Below, in pieces: positions 1-5,170 of a stretch of DNA of 6,418 nt. The stretch is taken from positions 1-6,418 of the forward strand of contig CAZVIQ010000046.1 in the NCBI GenBank assembly GCA_964626795.1. The letters run 5' to 3'. The position numbers and the translations under genes are program-made. Under the pieces are notes generated by a model, which was not told the origin of the DNA, searched no databases, and was given only the letters and a program-made list of their open reading frames with translations. This DNA comes from RGIG1840 sp964626795 (GTDB lineage: Bacteria; Bacillota_I; Bacilli_A; RF39; UBA660). Numbering within the stretch: position 1 is the first letter of the stretch; each line of letters opens with the position of its first letter.

Positions 1-54
1 CCTGCAACCCCTTGGTCCCAAACCAAATGCTCTACCAAGTTGAGCCACTTCCCG
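1..54 (-). tRNA. tRNA-Pro (anticodon TGG), 3' part cut off by the window edge
   Basis: Read on the minus strand, the sequence gives an acceptor 5' strand CGGGAAG, a D arm (GCTC, loop, GAGC), an anticodon arm TTTGG / TTTGGGA / CCAAG with anticodon TGG, a GGGTT variable loop and the first T-stem strand GCAGG. The T loop, the 3' acceptor strand and CCA lie outside the window. It follows tRNA-Arg by 9 bases and is probably cut from the same transcript. Confidence 0.93.
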
Positions 55-63
55 ACATAATTT

Positions 64-140
64 TGGCGTCCCCAGGAGGATTTGAACCCCCAACCTCTTG
101 GTCCGTAGCCAAGCGCTCTATCCAGTTGAGCTATGAGGAC
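64..140 (-). tRNA. tRNA-Arg (anticodon ACG)
   Basis: This is a complete 77-base cloverleaf on the minus strand. The acceptor strand GTCCTCA pairs with TGGGGAC (one G-T wobble). The D arm is GCTC/GAGC, and the anticodon arm CTTGG / CTACGGA / CCAAG carries anticodon ACG, which is normally edited to ICG to read CGU, CGC and CGA. The T arm is GGGGG / TTCAAAT / CCTCC. The discriminator is G and CCA is encoded at 64-66. It is the first gene of a leftward Arg-Pro tRNA operon. Confidence 0.97.
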
Positions 141-163
141 TCTTTTCCTTTGAGTGCATTAGT

Positions 164-192
164 ATTATATAACAATAAACATAAAAATACAA
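164..192 (-). promoter_or_regulatory. Promoter of the tRNA-Arg/tRNA-Pro operon
   Basis: On the minus strand there is a -35 TTGTAT (187-192), a 17-base spacer and a perfect -10 TATAAT (164-169). The predicted transcription start is near 157, about 17 bases ahead of mature tRNA-Arg. Spacing and sequence fit the housekeeping sigma factor. Confidence 0.8.
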
Positions 193-231
193 CCATTTTT
201 GAAAAAAAGTGTATTAAAAACCAAATCTATT

Positions 232-240
232 TGTTATAAT
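232..240 (+). promoter_or_regulatory. Extended -10 promoter of the unknown gene at 271
   Basis: TGT followed by TATAAT forms an extended -10 element, with the hexamer at 235-240. The -35 is weak: the best 17-base-spaced candidate is TATTAA at 212-217. Transcription would begin near 247, giving a leader of about 24 bases. This placement argues against any translation start upstream of 247. Confidence 0.6.
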
Positions 241-270
241 ATATTCATATTAAAAAGGGTTAGTGATAAA

Positions 271-852
271 ATGTTGAAAGAAAAAATAATTAAATTATGT
301 AGTGATTTTAATATAAAATTAAGTGAGGACCAAATTAGTTTAATAGTAAAAGAATATGAAAATATTGATAAAGATGTAAATCCAGGAAATATGGAAATAC
401 TTGCAAGAATTAAAATAATGTTAGAAGAGAAGATTCCTTTCAATAATAGACTAAACGGACTTCTTGATTTTAGTATAGGAAAGACCAGTTTAAATTATCA
501 TATTAGTTATCCAGAACTTAATAAAATCATAGGAAAGCTTACTAGTGAATTAAAAAACGAAAAATTAATTTATGATACATTTTATTCATATTTAAAGAAT
601 AATTTTATAGAAGCTTTAGTTAAATCAGTATCTATAATAATAGAAAATCCAAATTTAAATAAAATTGCTGTAAATGATACTTTTATAAAAGATAATATGC
701 CTTTATTTGATGAATTGGGTTTTATTATAAAAATACTTTCTGATGAAGAATTAAATATGCTTTTTCCATATAAAACCAGTGAAGAAAAAGAAAGTCTTAG
801 ATATTATGCATATATCTTAAGAGATAAATATCTTAGTATATTTGGAAATTAA
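271..852 (+). CDS. Protein of unknown function, 193 aa, probably cytosolic and helical
   Basis: I do not recognise this family. The reading frame is open from further upstream, with an ATG at 199. That codon precedes the predicted promoter (235-240), whereas ATG 271 follows a plausible ribosome binding site (AAGGG at 255-259 and GTGAT at 263-267), so I choose 271. The 193-residue product is rich in Lys, Glu, Asn, Ile and Leu. It has no signal peptide or membrane segment and only one cysteine (residue 10). It looks mostly alpha-helical, with amphipathic stretches at about 1-30, 45-60 and 85-125. The C-terminus is a charged helix ending near the stop. No catalytic motif is visible. It is a single-gene unit: a tRNA operon diverges upstream, and folD converges downstream across a shared terminator. 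The composition matches its neighbours, so nothing suggests recent transfer. No function can be proposed from context. Confidence 0.8.
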   Translation: MLKEKIIKLCSDFNIKLSEDQISLIVKEYENIDKDVNPGNMEILARIKIMLEEKIPFNNRLNGLLDFSIGKTSLNYHISYPELNKIIGKLTSELKNEKLIYDTFYSYLKNNFIEALVKSVSIIIENPNLNKIAVNDTFIKDNMPLFDELGFIIKILSDEELNMLFPYKTSEEKESLRYYAYILRDKYLSIFGN

Positions 853-872
853 AAAATCGTTTAACGATTTTT
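852..872. terminator. Bidirectional intrinsic terminator shared by the unknown gene and folD
   Basis: The arms AAAAATCG (852-859) and CGATTTTT (865-872) form an 8-bp stem with the 5-base loop TTTAA. The top strand continues TTTTTATTTT and the bottom strand also gives a run of five T, so the hairpin can stop transcription from either side. The left arm starts in the TAA stop at 850-852. The folD stop (861-863) lies in the loop, and its last sense codons form the right arm. Confidence 0.8.
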
Positions 873-1700
873 ATTTTGCAATTCATAACATTTAAGAACA
901 TTTAATACTACGCTTGAAACAGTCATTAAACCTATACCACCTGGTACAGGACTTATGTTTTTAACAAAGTTTTTTACATCTTCTGCTACATCACCAGTAG
1001 TTTTATCATTAAGTTTATTAATTCCTACATCAATAACAGTGGTATTTTCACTAACAAAATCTTTAGTTAGAAAATTAGGAATGCCTACAGCTACAATTAC
1101 AATATCTGCATTTTTAGTATGAAATTCTATATTAGTTGTTTTAGAGTGACATATAGTTATTGTAGCATTTTCTTTAAGAAGTAAGGGTATTAAAGGTCTT
1201 CCAACAAGTTTACTTCTATTAATAACTGTTACTTTTTTTCCCGTAAGTTCAATATTATAATATTTTAACAGATTAATTATTCCTTTAGCGGTGCACGCTT
1301 CAATTCCATCTTCATTGTTCATTTGTTTACCAATATTTATATTTGTTAAACCATCAACATCTTTTTTATAAGATATGTTATTAATCACTTTTGAAGCATT
1401 TATATGATCTGGTAAAGGTAATTGTACTAAAATTGAAGTTATATTATCATTTTCATTTAAATTCTTTATTTCTGAAATTAAAACTTCTTCAGAAACTGTC
1501 TCATCAAAATGTAGTTCTTCAAAATCTATGCCACATTCTTCGCATGCTTTTCTTTTAGAATTAATGAATATTATGCTTGAAAGATTTTCTCCCACTCTAA
1601 TAACTGCTAGTTTTGGTTTTTTATTTAATGAACTAACTTTTTCTTTTACTTCCATAAATATTTTTTCTTTTAAAGTTTTAGCTTCTAAAATTTTACTCAT
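861..1700 (-). CDS. folD: FolD: methylenetetrahydrofolate dehydrogenase / methenyltetrahydrofolate cyclohydrolase
   Basis: FolD is a cytosolic bifunctional enzyme that interconverts 5,10-methylene-, 5,10-methenyl- and 10-formyl-tetrahydrofolate, supplying one-carbon units for purine and other syntheses. The 279-residue length is normal for the family. Visible landmarks are the SKRKAC catalytic helix with Lys49, VQLPLP with Gln93, KDVDG with Asp116, the dinucleotide-binding NRSKLVGRP (161-169), HSKT (185-188), VIDVGIN (222-228) and the C-terminal PVPGGIG (251-257). Several usually conserved positions differ. Phe45 stands where the catalytic Tyr is expected, four residues before the Lys. Asn161 replaces the Gly before RS, Ala138 replaces Pro in CTPxG, and Leu258 replaces Pro in GGxGPMT. 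The family call is firm, but full bifunctional activity is less certain. The gene has its own promoter and a leader of about 15 bases. It diverges from dgt and converges with the upstream unknown gene. Confidence 0.95.
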   Translation of the reverse strand: MSKILEAKTLKEKIFMEVKEKVSSLNKKPKLAVIRVGENLSSIIFINSKRKACEECGIDFEELHFDETVSEEVLISEIKNLNENDNITSILVQLPLPDHINASKVINNISYKKDVDGLTNINIGKQMNNEDGIEACTAKGIINLLKYYNIELTGKKVTVINRSKLVGRPLIPLLLKENATITICHSKTTNIEFHTKNADIVIVAVGIPNFLTKDFVSENTTVIDVGINKLNDKTTGDVAEDVKNFVKNISPVPGGIGLMTVSSVVLNVLKCYELQNKNR

Positions 1701-1721
1701 TTTATCACGTTCCTACTGGTA

Positions 1722-1750
1722 ATTATACATATAAATAGCTCTTTTATCAA
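1722..1750 (-). promoter_or_regulatory. folD promoter
   Basis: On the minus strand there is a -35 TTGATA (1745-1750), a 17-base spacer and a perfect -10 TATAAT (1722-1727). The predicted start is near 1715, giving a leader of only about 15 bases that consists almost entirely of the ribosome binding site. This leaves no room for a riboswitch. Confidence 0.85.
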
Positions 1751-1758
1751 TTAAAACA

Positions 1759-1787
1759 TTGTTAAACCTTCATAAATATTTTATAAT
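1759..1787 (+). promoter_or_regulatory. Promoter of the dgt-vanY-yvcK operon
   Basis: The -35 is TTGTTA (1759-1764), followed by a 17-base spacer and a perfect -10 TATAAT (1782-1787). Transcription would begin near 1794, about 17 bases before the TTG start. Its -35 is separated from the folD -35 by only 8 bases, so the two promoters are back to back. Confidence 0.82.
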
Positions 1788-1796
1788 ATTATTATT

Positions 1797-1807
1797 AAGA
1801 AGGTGAT
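1797..1807 (+). promoter_or_regulatory. Strong ribosome binding site that decides the TTG start of dgt
   Basis: AAGAAGGTGAT differs by one base from the full anti-16S complement AAGGAGGTGAT and ends 3 bases before TTG 1811. The next in-frame ATG (1835) has no comparable site, so the TTG start is preferred. Confidence 0.85.
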
Positions 1808-1810
1808 ATT

Positions 1811-2932
1811 TTGAATACTAGGGTTAAAGAGCTTATGAGTAAGTATAATACTAATATTAGTAAATATGCCACAAAAGACAGCGAATATATTAGGTTAAAG
1901 AATGAAGAGGAAGATATAAGACCTCCATTTTTCAGAGATACTGATAGAATTATATATTCGTTAAGCTATACAAAATATTTAGATAAAACACAAGTGTTCT
2001 CTTTTAATGATATGGATTTTATAAGTAAGAGAATGACTCATGTTCAACTGGTAAGTAAAATAGCTAGGACTATTGGAAGAGCACTTAACTTAAATGAAGA
2101 TTTAATTGAAGCTATTGCACTTGGACATGATTTAGGACATGCTCCTTTAGGTCATCTTGGTGAATCATTTCTAGATAAAATATGCTTAAGAGAAAAAATA
2201 GGAAGATTTAATCATAATGCACAAAGCGTTAGAAATTTAATGTTTGTTGATAATAATGGAAAGGGTAGAAACCTATGTGTTCAGACTTTAGATGGTATAC
2301 TTTGTCATAATGGAGAATTTGTAAATCAGGAATACTATCCTAAAAAGAAAAGTGTAGAAGATTTCCTAAATGATTATAATTCAACATATGATGAAGATTT
2401 TAATCCCAAAACTTTAGTTCCAATGACTCTTGAAGGCTGTGTTGTAAGAATAAGTGATATGATAGGTTATTTGGGAAGAGATATAGAAGATGCGATAAGC
2501 ATGGGTATAATTACTTTAGATGAATTTCCAAAAGATTTATTAAAAACTTTAGGAACTGACAACAGAGAAATAGTAAACACTATAGTAACTGATATTATAG
2601 ATAACAGCTTTGAAAAACCTTATTTGAAAATGAGTGATAATATATTTGAGTCAATTAAAAATTTGAAAAAATTTAATTATGAAAAAATCTATAGTAAAGC
2701 CTATAATGAAAAAGAAATTAAGGAATATGAAAATATGTTTAATAAACTGTATGAATATTATTTTAATTCTTTAAAAGAAAAAAATTTAAAAAGTTCAATA
2801 TTTACTAATTTTTTGAACTATCAGAATGAAGATTATAGTAAAGAAGATGAAAAAAGAATTGTTATTGACTATATAGCAGGAATGACAGATGATTATTTTT
2901 TAAGAGAATATTGTAATTTAGGAGAAAAATGA
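1811..2932 (+). CDS. dNTP triphosphohydrolase of the dGTPase (Dgt) HD family
   Basis: By family this is a metal-dependent cytosolic enzyme that splits dGTP or other dNTPs into deoxynucleoside and triphosphate, adjusting dNTP pools. It has 373 residues, within the usual range for Dgt-like proteins. The N-terminal RDTDRIIYS (42-50) and KTQVF (59-63) are the family signature. The HD metal site is His77 (RMTH), His106-Asp107 (GHDLGH) and Asp216 (RISDMIGY), followed by GRDIEDA (222-228). FNHNAQS (133-139) and DGILCHNGE (161-169) are further conserved blocks around the active site. The last 130 residues are helical, charged and not diagnostic. The start is TTG, chosen for its near-perfect ribosome binding site. 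It is first in an operon, and its TGA stop overlaps the vanY ATG. Substrate preference (dGTP or other dNTPs) cannot be read from sequence. Confidence 0.9.
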   Translation: MNTRVKELMSKYNTNISKYATKDSEYIRLKNEEEDIRPPFFRDTDRIIYSLSYTKYLDKTQVFSFNDMDFISKRMTHVQLVSKIARTIGRALNLNEDLIEAIALGHDLGHAPLGHLGESFLDKICLREKIGRFNHNAQSVRNLMFVDNNGKGRNLCVQTLDGILCHNGEFVNQEYYPKKKSVEDFLNDYNSTYDEDFNPKTLVPMTLEGCVVRISDMIGYLGRDIEDAISMGIITLDEFPKDLLKTLGTDNREIVNTIVTDIIDNSFEKPYLKMSDNIFESIKNLKKFNYEKIYSKAYNEKEIKEYENMFNKLYEYYFNSLKEKNLKSSIFTNFLNYQNEDYSKEDEKRIVIDYIAGMTDDYFLREYCNLGEK

Positions 2933-3870
2933 AAAGAAAATTAAATGTTAAAAAATTAATTATAACTTTTATAGTTATAGTAGCTGTGATATTTGGATCA
3001 GTAAAAGCAGTAAAAGAATATGTTTACAGTGGGAGTATTGAAGGAAAATTATCCATAAAAAAATATTCTCAAAAAGAAATAACAGAAATAAAAGAAACAC
3101 TTAACGATAAAGAAATAAATAAAGTAATTCAAATGAATCGTGATGAAAATTTAACAAAATTTATAAAAGAAAAATATTTTATTTTTGATAATTTAGAAGA
3201 GTATCTTGCATATAAAAATAAAAATAATAAAGTATCCGTTTCTAAAGTTATTTCTCTCGTAAATACCTATGCATATAAAGATTGGTATGATGTAAAAAAA
3301 GAAACGAATATAGCTAAAAAAGAAAAAATGCTTGTTAATAAGTTTTATAGTTTAAAAGAAGATTTTGTACCCGATGATATTGTAAAAATTAGTAGCAGAT
3401 ACGCATATGACAATGTATATGCCAGTGAAAGTATTATTGAATCTTTTGAAGAATTATGTAATGCTGCCAAAGAAAGTGGATATACTTTAGTAGCAAGCTT
3501 TGGTTATAGAAGTTATGGTGATCAACTTGATACTTACAATTCATATAAAAGTTATAATGGAGCGAGAGAGGCTGATAAAATAGTTGCTCATGCAGGAAAT
3601 TCAGAACATCAGACTGGCCTTGCGATAGAAATTGAACCATATGATAAGAAAGTTGAAGAACCAGAAAGTAATGATGAATATAAATGGCTTCTGAAAAATG
3701 CTTATAAATATGGATTTATATTAAGATATCCAATTGATAAAGAAGATATTACAGGATTTAGTTATGAGCCATGGCATTATAGATATGTAGGGACAGAAGT
3801 GTCGCTTAAAATGAAGAGAGAAAATATTACATTTGATGAATATTATGCTTACTATATTGAAGGAAAGTAA
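2929..3870 (+). CDS. Membrane-anchored VanY-type (peptidase M15) D-alanyl-D-alanine carboxypeptidase
   Basis: This family of zinc peptidases removes C-terminal D-Ala (or the next residue) from peptidoglycan stem peptides outside the membrane. The 313-residue product starts with a short basic stretch and a hydrophobic segment at about 9-28. No lipobox is visible, so it is probably a signal anchor. A charged linker region runs to about 140. The catalytic domain shows NKFYSL, DFVPDDIV, GYRSYGDQ (192-199), SEHQTGLA (225-232) and the C-terminal EPWHYRYVG, with catalytic Glu280 and zinc ligand His283. Zinc ligand His227 is present. The third ligand in the SxHxxGxAxD motif, normally Asp, is Glu234 here, and the usual RPG before the motif is HAG. 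The start is fixed by AGGAG at 2920-2924. The ATGA overlap with dgt implies translational coupling. D,D- versus L,D-specificity cannot be told. Confidence 0.88.
   Translation: MKRKLNVKKLIITFIVIVAVIFGSVKAVKEYVYSGSIEGKLSIKKYSQKEITEIKETLNDKEINKVIQMNRDENLTKFIKEKYFIFDNLEEYLAYKNKNNKVSVSKVISLVNTYAYKDWYDVKKETNIAKKEKMLVNKFYSLKEDFVPDDIVKISSRYAYDNVYASESIIESFEELCNAAKESGYTLVASFGYRSYGDQLDTYNSYKSYNGAREADKIVAHAGNSEHQTGLAIEIEPYDKKVEEPESNDEYKWLLKNAYKYGFILRYPIDKEDITGFSYEPWHYRYVGTEVSLKMKRENITFDEYYAYYIEGK
3860..3866 (+). promoter_or_regulatory. Ribosome binding site that decides the yvcK start
   Basis: AAGGAAA lies 5 bases before ATG 3872 and inside the final codons of vanY. Upstream in-frame ATGs from 3833 would add a non-homologous tail overlapping vanY and lack such a site. 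YvcK proteins normally begin a few residues before the VVLGGGTG motif, as they do from 3872. Confidence 0.75.
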
Positions 3871-3871
3871 T

Positions 3872-4825
3872 ATGCAAAATAAAAAAATAGTTGTATTAGG
3901 CGGAGGAACTGGAATGTCTGCACTCCTTAATGGGTTGAAAGAATTTCCTCTTGATATATCCGCTGTAGTTTCAGTTTCTGATAACGGTAGAAGTTCTGGA
4001 AAATTAAGAGAAGAATTTGGTGTTCCGGCAGTAGGTGATGTGCGAAGTGTTTTAGTTTCACTTTCAAGAACTTCTCCTCTTTTAGAAGAAATATTTAATT
4101 ATAGATTTAATACTTACAGTGATTTAAATGGTCATGCAATAGGGAATCTTCTCTTAACGGCTTTATGTGAAATAAAAGGTAATATGTCTGATGCTATAGA
4201 AGGACTTTCAGAATTATTAAATTTAAGAGGTAAGGTAATACCTTTGACAGAGGAAAAAGTTGACTTAGTCGCAGATATGTTTGATGGTACAGTTGTAGAA
4301 GGAGAAAGTAATATAACTGCTTCAAACAAAAAAATAAAAAAAATTCATTATAAAAATAATCCAACTGTAAATTCTGCAGCAATCGTTGCAATAAATGAAG
4401 CAGATTTAATTATATTAAGCATGGGTAGTGTATATACCTCTATAATTCCTAATCTTATATGTGATGAAATTATTGAAGCTATAGATAAATCAAGTGCTAA
4501 GATTATGTATGTTTGCAATATGATGACTCAGCCTGGGGAAACTGATGATTTTAAAGTAAGTGATCATGTAAAACTTCTTAATAGTTATTTAGGTAATAGA
4601 AAAATAGATGTTGTTATTGCAAATAATAAATTAATAAAAAAGAGTATATGTGAAAGATATCGTGTTGCAGAACAAAAAGATCAGGTTTTAGTAGATAGTG
4701 AAAATTTAAAAGATGTAAAGCTTATTTTATCTAATTTATTTATGATACGAAATAATATGATAAGACACGAACCTTTAAAATTAGCACTAAATATTTATTC
4801 TTATTTAGTAAATTTAAGAAAATAG
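3872..4825 (+). CDS. yvcK: YvcK/CofD-like gluconeogenesis factor
   Basis: YvcK proteins resemble the CofD phospho-lactate transferase fold but act in Bacillota as factors for growth on gluconeogenic carbon and for correct wall synthesis. In studied species they bind UDP-sugars. The protein has 317 residues, typical for the family. It shows the nucleotide-binding VVLGGGTGMS (7-16), SDNGRSSG (36-43, where DDGGSSG is usual), GDVRSVL (55-61), NGHAIGNL (86-93), GES in the middle region, SMGSVYTSIIPN (183 onward) and MTQPGET (218-224) followed by DHV. The gene starts one base after the vanY stop, as third gene of the dgt-vanY-yvcK operon, and ends with TAG. In most Bacillota it sits between rapZ and whiA. 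Neither is here. No intrinsic terminator follows, so some transcripts may run on through tRNA-Ala. Confidence 0.93.
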   Translation: MQNKKIVVLGGGTGMSALLNGLKEFPLDISAVVSVSDNGRSSGKLREEFGVPAVGDVRSVLVSLSRTSPLLEEIFNYRFNTYSDLNGHAIGNLLLTALCEIKGNMSDAIEGLSELLNLRGKVIPLTEEKVDLVADMFDGTVVEGESNITASNKKIKKIHYKNNPTVNSAAIVAINEADLIILSMGSVYTSIIPNLICDEIIEAIDKSSAKIMYVCNMMTQPGETDDFKVSDHVKLLNSYLGNRKIDVVIANNKLIKKSICERYRVAEQKDQVLVDSENLKDVKLILSNLFMIRNNMIRHEPLKLALNIYSYLVNLRK

Positions 4826-4856
4826 TATATAAAAGCAAAAAGTTTTATAAAAATAA

Positions 4857-4885
4857 TTGACAAACAACATCGTTCTTGTTAAAAT
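4857..4885 (+). promoter_or_regulatory. Strong promoter of tRNA-Ala
   Basis: A perfect -35 TTGACA (4857-4862), a 17-base spacer and a -10 TAAAAT (4880-4885) preceded by TG at 4877-4878 combine a consensus -35 with an extended -10. The predicted start is near 4892, about 26 bases before the tRNA. The leader begins with a dyad, ACTTGA (4892-4897) and TCAAGT (4903-4908), with a 5-base loop. Confidence 0.85.
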
Positions 4886-4917
4886 TACAGTACTTGATTT
4901 ATTCAAGTGCCTATCGT

Positions 4918-4994
4918 GGGGAATTAGCTCAGTTGGCTAGAGCATCTGCCTTGCACGCAGAGGGTCGCGGGTTCAAGTCCTGTATTCTCCACCA
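4918..4994 (+). tRNA. tRNA-Ala (anticodon TGC)
   Basis: This is a complete 77-base cloverleaf. The acceptor strand GGGGAAT pairs with ATTCTCC, including the G3-U70 wobble that identifies alanine tRNA. The D arm is GCTC/GAGC. The anticodon arm TCTGC / CTTGCAC / GCAGA carries TGC. The T arm GCGGG / TTCAAGT / CCTGT contains two G-U pairs. The discriminator is A and CCA is encoded at 4992-4994. It has its own promoter and terminator. Confidence 0.97.
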
Positions 4995-5005
4995 AAAGAA
5001 AAATG

Positions 5006-5043
5006 AAGTGAGTCATTTATAATTATAAGTGAGTCGCTTTTTT
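5006..5043 (+). terminator. Intrinsic terminator after tRNA-Ala
   Basis: The hairpin pairs AAGTGA (5006-5011) with TCGCTT (5034-5039) and, after one G/G mismatch, TCATTTAT (5013-5020) with ATAAGTGA (5025-5032), closing on a 4-base loop AATT. Two G-U pairs are included. A run of six T (5038-5043) follows. It ends the tRNA-Ala transcript and possibly the yvcK operon. Confidence 0.82.
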
Positions 5044-5095
5044 ATTTAATGTTGAATATGGTTTTAAATTATTTAAGATATTTAAACATGAAAAA

Positions 5096-5124
5096 TTGAT
5101 CTTATATTAAGTTTAATATAAAAT
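5096..5124 (+). promoter_or_regulatory. Probable promoter of the interrupted tatD gene
   Basis: The -35 TTGATC (5096-5101), a 17-base spacer and the -10 TAAAAT (5119-5124) lie in the gap after the tRNA-Ala terminator. The leader would be about 40 bases and includes AGGAG at 5157-5161, 9 bases ahead of the ATG. Confidence 0.6.
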
Positions 5125-5170
5125 AGATATAAGGTAATTTTTTATAAATAATAATCAGGAGATAAATATT

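Noticed and set aside
12..239. Open frame of 75 codons across the tRNA genes
   Set aside because: It reads antisense through tRNA-Pro and tRNA-Arg and has no ribosome binding site; both tRNAs are certain.
199..270. N-terminal extension of the unknown gene from ATG 199
   Set aside because: The predicted extended -10 (232-240) lies within it, so the transcript would begin after the ATG. The added residues have no ribosome binding site upstream.
1528..1722. Frame of 64 codons antisense to folD, and similar short frames antisense to vanY (3434-3640) and yvcK (4132-4391)
   Set aside because: All are shadows of well-supported genes, with compositions unlike the real proteins and no start signals.
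1701..1810. Riboswitch (for example a folate or purine sensor) between folD and dgt
   Set aside because: Both predicted leaders are about 15-17 bases, too short for any known aptamer.
2911..2945. TGA read as Trp (Mollicutes code), extending dgt by a few residues
   Set aside because: All Trp codons checked in the window are TGG despite extreme AT content, and the TGA forms a typical ATGA coupling with vanY.
4828..4849. Hairpin TATAAAA / TTTTATA just after yvcK as a terminator
   Set aside because: The stem is only A-T pairs, with an 8-base loop, and is followed by A residues instead of a T run.
5007..5035. Direct repeat of AGTGAGTC (5007-5014 and 5028-5035) as an iteron or start of a repeat array
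   Set aside because: There are only two copies, and both are explained as parts of the opposing arms of the tRNA-Ala terminator, with G-U pairs.
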